Shown piece by piece: positions 12,469 to 21,997 of a stretch of 64,000 nt of DNA. The notes under the pieces are model-generated. The model made no database searches and was not told where the DNA came from. It saw only the letters and a list, made by a program, of their open reading frames with translations. Made by a program: the position numbers and the translations under genes. Where the stretch lies: assembly GCA_013076295.1 (NCBI GenBank), contig RQOL01000498.1:124001-188000 (forward strand), written 5' to 3'. The number at the start of each line of letters is the position of its first letter. Positions within the stretch are counted from its first letter, which is position 1. The stretch comes from Sanderia malayensis. Taxonomy: Eukaryota; Cnidaria; Scyphozoa; Semaeostomeae; Pelagiidae.

Positions 12469-13015
12469 CTAAGGTTCTAGTACTAGATATGGTAAAATAT
12501 TGTCAAAATAAAATGTAGTCAGTTTGGGCAACATAGCATTTTCCCATAACATTGGATCATAAGTTATTCTTTCAATTGCCATGTCATTTGATGTGAAAGT
12601 AACAAAGTCTATCCATGGAAGCTCTGTGATTGCCATCACACCTTGACATTGAAAATAGTACTGATGTCTGTTCTTTAATTTATAATGACCATCATCTGTT
12701 TGCAACAAAAATAAATTTTTATCTTTTGCAGCCTCTTTTACTGTTTTCTCCCTATGTGTATATGGGCACTTTATTTCAATGCAGCCTTCAACATTTCTTT
12801 CTTTTCAAAGCACTATGCCATCTGGGCTACATCCTAGCCAAGGGTATTTTGGGTTGACAATCAGCCCAGTATTTATCATTTCAGAATCAGCTCTTTCACA
12901 AGATTGTCTCTTGACTGAATTTACAAGGTTAGGCCAGTGTAAGAAGTAATTCTTTGCCAGTGAAGCACTGTTCGAAATTGCATCAGAGATTTCTTATTTT
13001 TGACAGTTATAATAA
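12469..13015 (-). pseudogene. YqaJ-like nuclease of an ISL2EU element
   Basis: Reverse-strand frame with NPKYPWLGCSPDGIV, then EGCIEIKCPYTHREKTVKE, YYFQCQGVMAITELPWIDFV, and a C-terminal KLTTFYFDNILP. These are the conserved blocks of YqaJ viral-recombinase-like nucleases, including the SPDG aspartate and the E-x-K of IEIKCPY. There is one in-frame TGA after SPDGIVL near 12815, and the N-terminal part upstream of about 13015 is poor. The two genes are convergent and only 24 bp apart, which supports one ISL2EU element. Confidence 0.7.
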
Positions 13016-13359
13016 AGATCCGAGAAGTCATTTTTGTATTTTTACCATATTTCAGATCATGAAGATATGCTAATTTTTTTGATTGGGGTCTGAGATAGCT
13101 CGCCTGCATCAATATGTTACGAATTTTGGGATTCTCAGTGCATACTTGGACTTAAAAGGAAACGAAATTTTTGCTAGTGACAGAGCCTTGTTTTTTAATG
13201 TTTTCAAGTATAATATTTTCATATTTAAGTAACATTTTAATATTTGGTATTGGCTGTTTGGTTTTGTTTCATGTTGTCTGAAGTTTATTATGATTATATC
13301 TATTCTACACTGTGAGTGCTCCAGAGTCTTTTTTCACATTTTCTCGATGAACTAGGGGT
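13016..13359. other. No recognised gene
   Basis: AT-rich sequence that could hold the degraded N-terminal part of the YqaJ gene. No convincing frame, RNA gene or terminal repeat was seen. Confidence 0.4.
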
Positions 13360-13490
13360 CATCACTTGCTTCGCTCGTTTGCCCTAGCCCGTCAAGTAAA
13401 AATAAGCTTAATCTGGTTGGCGGGCTTCGCACGCTGCATTCGCTGCCGCTCATTCCCATACATACATACATACATACCTACATACATACA

Positions 13491-13524
<34 letters not shown>

Positions 13525-13690
13525 CATACATACATGAGCCGGGTTCTGTCGCTTCGCTCCCTCCCCATAGCGTGTCAAGTAAAAATAAGCTTAATCTGGT
13601 TGGCACGCTTCGCGTGCTGCATTCGCTCCCGCTCATGCCCATACATACATACATACATACATACCTACATACATACATACCTACATATAA
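13360..13690 (+). repeat. Paired GC-richer units with CATA microsatellite
   Basis: A unit reading CCCGTCAAGTAAAAATAAGC then TTAATCTGGTTGGC, a palindromic G/C-rich block and TGCATTCGCT occurs at about 13389-13455 and again at 13568-13640. Each is followed by a (CATA)n run with an occasional CCTA. The same unit occurs at about 20930 and 63155, so it belongs to a dispersed family. The long peptide frames over the CATA runs are repeat artefacts. Confidence 0.85.
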
Positions 13691-16028
13691 ACCTATTATA
13701 TACCTACTATGCAAACATACTATACCTACTATACCTATTATACAAACATACTATACCTATTATACCAACATACTATACCTACTATACAAACATACTATAC
13801 CTACTATACCTACTATGCAAACATACTATACCTACTATACCTACTATAAAAACACACTATGCCTACTATACCTATTATACAAACATACTATACCTACTAT
13901 GCTTACTATAGAAACATACTATACCTACTATACCTATTATAAAAACATACTATACATACTATACCTACTATACAAACATACTATACCTACTATACCTACT
14001 ATAAAAACATACTATACCTACTATACCTACTATAAAACATACTATACCTACTATACCTGCTATACAAACATACTATACCTACTATACCTATTATACAAAC
14101 ATACTAAACATACTATACCTACTATACCTATTATACAAACACTTGTCGAAAGTTTAAATGAGGAAAATCGTGGAAATAGCGCCTGAAAAATTCATAATAT
14201 TCACTTTGTTTTCATTGGGCCTAAGCGTTGCAAGCATGCCGAAGGAACGCCTACCACAAAAACAACAACTATTGCAACTGAGAATACAAGACAAAGCTAA
14301 CACCTGTGTTTCCTGCAACTCTCCAGGGTCTTTGAAACAATTAGCAGCTCTTTACAAAGATAATTCAGCTCGTAAAACAGCTTTAAAGGAGCCCCTTGTG
14401 TGCAAAACAAAAACATGTGTCTTCTCCAAAAGTACCTGCTGCAACCGAGGACGAATTACGAAAAACGACTGACAACCCACGTGGGTCGCCCAAAAAGAGC
14501 CAATCAAATTCAAGGAAATGGCGAAACGGGTCACGTGAAGAGCGAATACTTTGTTCGAAAATGGAGTTAGTGACGCGAATTTGGAAGTTTCGCCAGCGTA
14601 AACCGTGGTTTTTTCGTGATAGCCAATTAGGCGGCCTCAGAAAAAAGCCTTTATGAATACCTCGTTTGCTGTTTCGGCCCATTGTTTTGGGGCGTTCGAC
14701 CTATTGTTTCGGGTCGAATCTTTTGTTTCAGCGTAGTTTCGAGCCCTTGGCACGTGACATCACAGAATAAATATATAACATTAGACATTTACCTTCTTAT
14801 TATCTATGTTGTCGTTTCTGTCTGAGATAAGATATGTAGCTTGTGTTACAGTCTCCGACAGACTCAACTGGTTTGCGTTTTAAAAAAATTGAGTTGGATG
14901 GAAATTCTAAAGTTCAGAATTTCTAAAGAACTGTTTTACGCTGGCGAAACTTCCAAATTCGTGTCACTAACTCCATTTTCGAACAAAGTATTCGCTCTTC
15001 ACGTGACCCGTTTCGCCATTTCCTTGAATTTGATTGGCTCTTTTTGGGCGACCCACGTGGGTTGTCGGTCGTTTTTCGTTATTCGTCCTCGGTTGCAGCA
15101 GGTACTTTTGGAGAAGACACATGTTTTTGTTTTGCACACAAAGGGCTCCTTTAAAGCTGTTTTACGAGCTGAATTATCTTTGTAAAGAGCTGCTAATTGT
15201 TTCAAAGACCCTGGAGAGTTGCAGGAAACACAGGTGTTAGCTTTGTCTTGTATTCTAAGTTGCAATAGTTGTTGTTTTTGTGGTAGGCGTTCCTTCGGCA
15301 TGCTTGCAACGCTTAGGCCCAATGAAAACAAAGTGAATATTATGAATTTTTCAGGCGCTATTTCCACGATTTTCCTCATTTAAACTTTCGACAAGTGTTT
15401 GTATAGTAGGTATAGTAGGCATAGTATGTTTAGTATGTTTGTATAATAGGTATAGTAGGAATAGTATGTTTGTATAGCAGGTATAGTAGGTATAGTATGT
15501 TTTTATAGTAGGTATAGTATGTTTTTATAGTAGGTATAGTAGGTATAGTATGTTTGTATAGTAGGTATAGTATGTATAGTATGTTTTTATAATAGGTATA
15601 GTAGGTATAGTATGTTTCTATAGTAAGCATAGTAGGTATAGTATGTTTTTATAGTAGGTATAGTATGTTTGTATAATAGGTATAGTAGGTATAGTATGTT
15701 TTTATAGTAGGTATAGTATGTTTTTATAGTAGGTATAGTAGGTATAGTATGTTTGTATAGTAGGTATAGTATGTATAGTATGTTTTTATAATATGTATAG
15801 TAGGTATAGTATGTTTCTATAGTAAGCATAGTAGGTATAGTATGTTTTTATAGTAGGTATAGTATGTTTGTATAATAGGTATAGTAGGTATAGTATGTTT
15901 TTATAGTAGGTATAGTAGGTATAGTATGTTTGCATAGTAGGTATAGTAGGTATAGTATGTTGGTATAATAGGTATAGTATGTTTGTATAATAGGTATAGT
16001 AGGTATAGTATGTTTGCATAGTAGGTAT
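13691..16028. mobile_element. Foldback element: large palindrome with minisatellite outer arms
   Basis: The left arm has a TACTATACC/CAAACATAC minisatellite (13691-14147) and then unique sequence to about 14602. The right arm mirrors it: unique sequence from about 14939 to 15388, then the inverted minisatellite GGTATAGTAGGTATAGTATG to 16028. The unique parts are nearly identical. The centre (about 14603-14938) is not palindromic. The right minisatellite is longer than the left (about 640 versus 457 bp). This organisation, with repetitive outer arms and no transposase, matches foldback-type elements. A diverged piece of the unique arm occurs at 21150-21340. Frames in the arms (14158-14472 and 15379-14999 reverse) are the same sequence twice and are not supported as a gene. 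Confidence 0.8.
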
Positions 16029-16129
16029 TCTAAAGAATAGAATTCTAAAGTTCTAAACTTCAGAATTTCCACTCTTCAAAAAGGTGCACGATGCACAGGT
16101 TTTCATGTCGACTATAAAAGGATTTCTTG

Positions 16130-16292
16130 GAAATTTCCCTAAAGCCATAGGATTTCCAGCAAGGATGTACGACTATGGACTTTTTTAACATATTTCTACA
16201 AAAACAATTTCCGAAATTTCCCTAAAGCCATAGGATTTCCAGCAAGGATGTACGACTATGGACTTTTTTAACATATTTCTACAAAAACAATG
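16130..16292 (+). repeat. Tandem duplication, 83-bp period
   Basis: The segment starting GAAATTTCCCTAAAGCCATA at 16130 is repeated from 16213, almost without change, through ACATATTTCTACAAAAACAA. Confidence 0.9.
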
Positions 16293-16700
16293 GAAATCCT
16301 AGCAAAGGGTGTAGGAGATTACCAAACTCCAAGGATAGAGCCCCCTCCCGGTTTTCAGAATATAATTCTGAAATCCCTTGGAAATCCTTTTGTTTTTATG
16401 GCAAATTGGTAGGTCGTTTGAAAGGGTGTAGCGCATGGCAAAAAATTGCACGACAGTTCTGAAATCCCTCTAAACTTACAATTTCTAATTCCCGAAATTG
16501 TTTTTAAAGGTGATTAAGAAATTTCATGGCTCTAAGGTGAGAGCAGGTGGGTTCGGCAGTTTTGACTGCTGGGTTCACGTGGGATACTGCTGGGTTCAGC
16601 TGGATGGTTTAACTTTTATACATTACGTAACAATTTTAGAAATCTCAACTTAAGCACCTCGTGGCAGAAAATCTACCTTATGTTTCACGGTATTTTTATT
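16293..16700. other. No recognised gene
   Basis: Contains diverged pieces of the preceding repeat (GAAATCC motifs) and a tandem GCTGGGTTCA motif near 16550-16600. No coding frame was supported. Confidence 0.4.
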
Positions 16701-16716
16701 TTCCCTTCCTCTCCTA

Positions 16717-18395
16717 TTGCACCAACCAGACCACACCACACATCAAAGAGGAAGACCCAAATTTGATATATCTGAAGGGCACTTGTCTTTTCTTTTGGGA
16801 CTTGGATTTGGAATGCCGCTGATAAGTTCTTTGCTTGGAATAAGTACCAGGACAGTTGGGCGAAGAATGGCAGAATACGGATTGCGAAGCCGATCATACT
16901 ATAGCACCCACCCAGATGCTGAACCTGATGCATTAACCGGAAATATCATGCATGAATTTCCTACTGTAGGGTATATCCGAATGACAGGATTACTAAGGTC
17001 AAGGGGACAGACTGTACAAAGAGAACAGATTTGTGCGTCAATGAAGAGAATGAACCCGGAGGGTGTTTTGCTTCGATCTTTGCATTTATTCACCTCTTGC
17101 TTTGTGGCACATAGATGGAAACCACAAGTTGATAAGGTGAAAACTTCATGTATATTAGGTATTTCCAATTTCGGTGCTCTGATTTGCCAAAAAGAATGAT
17201 AATTTCACCACAAGTTCACTGTGGGAGAAATAAATTTAAATGTTTTTTTGCAGATGGCATCTTGTATTTCATGGTGGCATTGATGGCTACACAAGAATGA
17301 TTGATGGCTGAAACAGTGTTTACCAGTTGCCATGTTGATGTTGCTGCTGTTAGATGTTGCTAAGTATATGTTAACCCACCCATTACGAGGACCTAGACGT
17401 GGCAGTCATATCACAGGATGCACTGTCCATAATCAGGGGATTGAGTGTCTCTGGCGTGATGTATTTACAGGATGTACTCATCTGTACTACAACCTTTTCT
17501 GTAGCATGGAAGACAGTGCATTGTTAATTCCCACTGACAAAACAACCTGTTTGCTTTCCACTTTGCGTATTTACCAAGGATAAACAAATCTTTGTCAATC
17601 AAACAAATCTCAAGTGGATTCAACAATAGCCCTATTTCTACTGAGCATAGTAGAAATAGGGCTATTGTCCACATGTTGGCTCTTCGGAAAGAATTAAAGA
17701 AAGGGAATATGTTAGCAAATCTCGTTTTAAAACTATTATTTCTCAGTTGGATGGAAGTAATGACACTGACTCTGCTTATTCGTCAAACGTGTTTTCAAGA
17801 AGTAGAAAGAACAGAACAGATGTTTCAAGAACCCGCGAGAGGCCCCCTTCTGTTTCACAGGCATCCATTAATCTTTAACTGTATCTCAAGGAAATCTACT
17901 AATAGGGGATTCCCTTGAAATACAGTCCAACCCCGCATAAAAGAACAAGTAGACCAAAAATCTTCCAGACTAATATTTCTGCTCAAAACAATGGAAGAAA
18001 CAATGGGTACGGGGATTGATGGAAGGCAGAGGTCCAAATGATTTTGACACGCAGATTGAAGTAAGTGAAGCCAATTCCTTCAACATTCAAAATCGAACCA
18101 CAAAATTACATAAAAAAATAAACTCCTAATGTCAATATATTAATTTTCATCAGTATTTAATTGCAATTAATGTATATTTTGTTTGCAGCATCAAGACTTG
18201 ATTAATTTTGGCATAGAAGGATGGTCCCATAGGAACAGATGATTTGAACGAAAGTAATGAGATTCTTGTTCCTGAGTTTTTTGCTCCCACGAATCACCTT
18301 GAAGCAGTGGAAGATATCAATCCGTTAGCCCAAAGTCAGTTTCATGGGGTGGACATTTATTCACGAGTACTGGAAAATATTAGTAACATAGGGTG
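16717..18395 (+). pseudogene. Integrase-core (IS3EU-like) transposase, copy A
   Basis: A degraded rve/DDE transposase. From 16740 it reads GRPKFDISEGHLSFLLGLGF, a helix-turn-helix LLGISTRTVGRRMAEYGLRS and GYIRMTGLLRSRGQTVQRE. After an intron ending TTTGCAG near 17250 comes VFHGGIDGYTRM. Near 17350 are a [20 protein letters not shown] block and [20 protein letters not shown], where IE is the expected third catalytic residue. Near 17600 is SGFNNSPISTEHS. The acidic C-terminal tail ends near 18395 with INPLAQSQFHGVDIYSRVLE. The segment with the second aspartate (SD..G.EN) is missing, and stops and shifts interrupt the frame. It converges on a HECT fragment at 18518-18955. Confidence 0.75.
17624..17667. 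repeat. Perfect 19-bp hairpin inside the integrase copy
   Basis: CAATAGCCCTATTTCTACT (17624-17642), six bases GAGCAT, then the exact reverse complement (17649-17667). It disrupts the end of the GFNNSPIST block of transposase copy A, so it formed within that gene. Confidence 0.9.
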
Positions 18396-18517
18396 AGTGT
18401 TTTAGGTGCAAAGAAATTAGCAGACACAAATTGGGCATGCAAGGAAGCGCACAGGCTTTTAATACAAAAAATTTTAGTGATTAAAAAAATACTGTTTCAT
18501 TTATTTGCCTACCTTGT

Positions 18518-18955
18518 CTACCAAGTATTGTAGCTCCCACACCAGATCGCTGCACGCAGGGATGTTTCGAATTCTTCCCTCGTTGCAAAGCATTTAGGAA
18601 CATGTAATTCCATCAAGCAGGTGGATACAAAGAATGCATCACCATCTACAAAAGAAACTGTGATATTTCTTTTTGGAAGGCCTCTGTTTGGCAATGTCGA
18701 AAATCCAGTCAGAAATTTCAGAAAGTTTTTGAGTTCTGAAAGAAATTGTAGATATGGTACCATTATGCCACTAGAATTAGACCTGGTCAAAAATACAACA
18801 GATCAACGCTACACTGATGTAAATAATTTTGGATTTCTGGAATTTCATTTCACAGACAAAAATTTTTTGTTTGCTTTATTATTCCCGAGAATTGTGTTGT
18901 CAATTGTGAAAAAAAGAAGTTTACTCAAAAGCACTAATAGTGCTGTATAAATTAT
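18518..18955 (-). pseudogene. HECT E3 ubiquitin ligase C-lobe fragment (copy A)
   Basis: From 18790 on the reverse strand the frame reads LKFLTGFSTLPNRG, then RNITVSFVDGDAFFVSTCLM, ELHVPKCFATREEF and a C-terminal YNTW before the stop at 18518. This is the end of a HECT domain, with the candidate catalytic cysteine in VSTC. It is closest to the G2E3-like HECT protein at 52391-56144, which also ends in NTW. The rest of the gene is missing upstream. It lies tail-to-tail with transposase copy A, 120 bp apart, suggesting one transposon carries both genes. Confidence 0.7.
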
Positions 18956-19192
18956 ATTCAGAATTATTTTGTACAATAAATTTTACATTTAACCAAATAA
19001 GTATTATTTTGATCAACATACGGTATAGTGGACAAAAGGAGTCACTTTGACAAGTTACTACAGATATTCACCTAACACTCATCACATTCGAATACATTAC
19101 AATGTTACCAGACAGATGGAAACAATGTGACAACTCAGTGTGAATTTAAATGGGTCAAACCAAGTGACCAGGTAACTACTAATAGATTGTGG

Positions 19193-19330
19193 TATGCCGT
19201 GCAATATCCGCCAAAAATGTATTTTTGAAATTTGTACTACCATGTCAATATTTTAGTGGCAGATCACTGAATTTTATTGTGTAATGAATTTCATCTCTGT
19301 GCTAAATTTCAGTGTGTGCTGAATTTCACC
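19193..19330 (+). repeat. Left terminal repeat of the integrase-HECT transposon
   Basis: Begins TATGCCGTGCAATATCCGCC and continues through TTTTAGTGGCAGATCACTGA. The reverse complement of about 57060-57197 matches it closely. Beyond the match are short CTGAATTTCA/CTAAATTTCA iterations, like the iterons of the right end. The start TAT fits the 5'-TAY end I recall for IS3EU elements. Confidence 0.75.
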
Positions 19331-19433
19331 ATGTCCTTAGTCTCATTCTCGCCCTGGTAGCCTCTCTTTCATATATTTTTGCGCAATTTTCAAGGAAGAA
19401 AAATAAAAAAATCAAGCAAAGCAAATAACAATA

Positions 19434-20888
19434 ATGGTGGAGTCTAGTAACGGACAAAGAGGAGATGCAAGGAGAAGAATGATTGCAATCATTCGAGCAA
19501 GAATCGTACAGTTGATATGTGATTGGGAGCAAGGTTGTTTTTGCGATGAAAACTTTACCGGTGCTATAGATTTCAGGCTTGATTTTTTGCTAAATTTTGT
19601 TTTGCGAAACGAGGAAGAATTAGGTGTTGATGGCCTACGCAACTTGTTAATGGAGGCAATTGCACTTTTTGGAAGTGAAATAAGTGTATTTGGCGGTAGA
19701 TTTGCACATGCAAACAGAATATCAACTGGTGCGAAAGGCCGACAGAGATATGACGTAAGCAAGGAACATTTGGAAGCCTTCATAGGAATTGGGTTTAAGG
19801 CTAAACTAATAGCAACTCTTTTAGGAACCTGCACGAGGGCAATTGAGAGACGTCTTGCCGAATATGGGCTCACTATGCGCCAAAAATACAGTGACGTAGA
19901 AGATGCTTCACTTGATTCTATTGTAAGGGATGTACTTATGAGATTTTCCAATACTGGTTATATGAGGATGACAGGTCTGTTGAGAGCCAGAGGCTTGATG
20001 TTACAGAGAGAAAGGGTACGGAATTCGATGAGAAGAGTGTGCCCTGAAGGATAATGCTACGTTCACTTGAATTAAGTCTTGTAAAGAGAAGGAAGTATAA
20101 TGGTGCTGGACCTCTTGCTTTGTGGCATATTGATAGCAATCATAAACCCATCAGGTAATTGAAAAATATGAGTGTGTTTATTAATAGTTCATTCTTGTAT
20201 TTAATAGCACCATTTTTCATAGCTGCCAATTCATTGCTGTATCATATTTCAAAATTTAATTGCAAAATGTTTTCATTTTATCAGTTGGCGGTTCGTCATG
20301 TATGGTGGTATTGTTGGTTACACTAGATTAGTGGTCTTCCTCAAATGCAGCACCAACAAAAAAGCAGAAACAGTTCTTCAATCAGTTCAAGAAGCAGTTA
20401 ACAATTATGGTTTGCCATCCAGGGTTCGCAGTGATAAAGGCATGGAAAATGTTGGTGTGGCTCGCTTTATGTTAAGCCATCCTGCCAGAGATCCTAATCG
20501 GGGAAGCCACATTACAGGGCGCAGTGTCCATAACCAACAAATTGAACGTCTGTGGCGTGATGTGTATGGTGGTTGCACTTTCATTTATTACAATTTATTT
20601 ACTTCAATGGAGGAATGTGGAATTTTGGATCCAGATAACGAATTTCACCTTTTTGCACTTCAATTCACATTCTTGCCAAGCGTAAACAAATCGCTGGAAG
20701 CATTCACACATGGATTCAATAATACACCCTTGTCAACCGAGCATTTTCAGTCTCCTGTCCAATTATGGTTGAGGAGGATGTTAGGACGACGTGGCCCAAT
20801 TGATGAACATAGTTTGGTAGGTGTAATTGGAGATTTACGCAATAAAAAAAAATTGTTTACCAAACCGAGGAGAACAATGATATACTAG
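19434..20888 (+). pseudogene. Integrase-core (IS3EU-like) transposase, copy B
   Basis: The frame opens at ATG 19434. After an N-terminal region of about 100 codons come RQRYDVSKEHLEAFIGIGFK, an HTH with LLGTCTRAIERRLAEYGL, and GYMRMTGLLRARGLMLQRE. At about 20052 a one-base loss puts the stop TAA after CPEG. The next frame has MLRSLELSLVKRRKYNGAG and LWHIDSNHKPI (first catalytic D) up to a GTAATT donor. An intron ends TTTATCAG at 20284. The rest reads [30 protein letters not shown] (second D) and [20 protein letters not shown] (E), then [11 protein letters not shown]. So D, D and E are all present. The acidic tail seen in copy A is missing; the frame ends at 20888 against a dispersed repeat. 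One indel separates it from a full catalytic core. Confidence 0.8.
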
Positions 20889-21345
20889 CCGGGGGCGCTC
20901 ACGTTTGCTCGCTTCCCGGAGGGGGGCAAGTGACAAAAACTTAATGTGGTTGGCGCACTTCATGCGCTGCATTTGCTTACGCTCATGCCTCTTTTGACCC
21001 CACGTACAATGGGTTAGAACACTACGCTCGCCTGTGGTTGGCGCACTCTGTGCGCTGCATTCGCTTACGCTCATGCCTCTTTCAACCCCACGTACCATGG
21101 GTTGGCTCGCTGCGCCCGCCTGATATTCCCTTATCATAATTTGTTGATTAAAACTTTGGGCTTGTTTACACTAGGCCTAAGCATCGCAACTGTTCTCGTG
21201 AAGTCGCAAAAGAGCCAATCAACTTGCAGGGCGAAACGGGTCACCCGAACAGCGAATACGTGGTTCGAAAATGGAGTTCGCAACGCGAACTTGGAATTTT
21301 TGCCACCGTAGTTTTTTCCTGATAGCACAATTAGCAAAATAATTA
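20889..21345. repeat. Dispersed GC-rich repeat units and foldback-arm fragment
   Basis: Units with AATGTGGTTGGCGCACTT, TGCATTTGCTTACGCTCATG and CCCCACGTACAATGGGTTAG occur twice (20930-21020 and 21030-21120), like the satellite at 63110-64000. From about 21160 a diverged copy of the foldback arm follows (GGCCTAAGCATCGCAACTG, CGAAACGGGTCAC, TTCGAAAATGGAGTT). The same two repeat families also neighbour each other at 13.4-16.0 kb. Confidence 0.75.
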
Positions 21346-21990
21346 ATGGAATAATTCAAAAGAACTTCAAAAAAAGGAAACCAAAAATAGATAACCTTGG
21401 TCTAATTAATAACTGGCACTTTCCATTTGAAATTTAGCACAAATAATGTACAAACAAAAAAGCCTTTTTGATTACACGGTTCGCAGTTATTACTCGTTAT
21501 TTCGCATGTATGTGGCACATAAAGAGATACATATGCATTTTTGGATCATATTTATCTAATTATACTGAATGCCATGACCTCTTATCTTTTATTTTACAAG
21601 CTGGCCCCTCCATTGGATAAAATGCAAGAACTCTCCAACAATAACAAGGAAGGGAGTGAGGCTTGAGGGGTCATACATATATGGCAGGGAAAGCCGACCA
21701 AAACATCTCCAATAAAATTCATATGCTGACGACGGTTTCACGGCAATTAGATCAGTTTTGCTATTTTTCTACCTCCCTTAGTTAGGATAAGATATAACTG
21801 GCAGGTTAGCCCCTTCGTCTGGTCTGTCCGCAGTCATTTTTGCTGCAATTCAATAGTCAACTTTTGAACAGCTTACTAACTATATGCAATGAAAGCAAAC
21901 AAGTTCAAAGCAATGAAAAATGTTTCTCAGTTACTTCCATAAAGTTGGATGACTATTTCTGTTGTTAAAAATTATTTGTCATATATGTCA
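21346..21990. other. No recognised gene
   Basis: AT-rich sequence upstream of the first exon of the next gene. It may hold its 5' region. No frame, RNA gene or repeat boundary could be supported. Confidence 0.4.
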
Positions 21991-21997
21991 TATATAT

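Noticed and set aside
13366..14186. Long reading frames over the CATA and TACTATACC repeats
   Set aside because: They are low-complexity translations of microsatellite and minisatellite DNA and appear in several frames and on both strands.
14158..14472. A 104-residue frame with a hydrophobic start and several cysteines, present in both foldback arms
   Set aside because: Its presence in both arms follows from the inverted duplication. There is no domain, and the diverged arm copy at 21.2 kb does not keep the frame.
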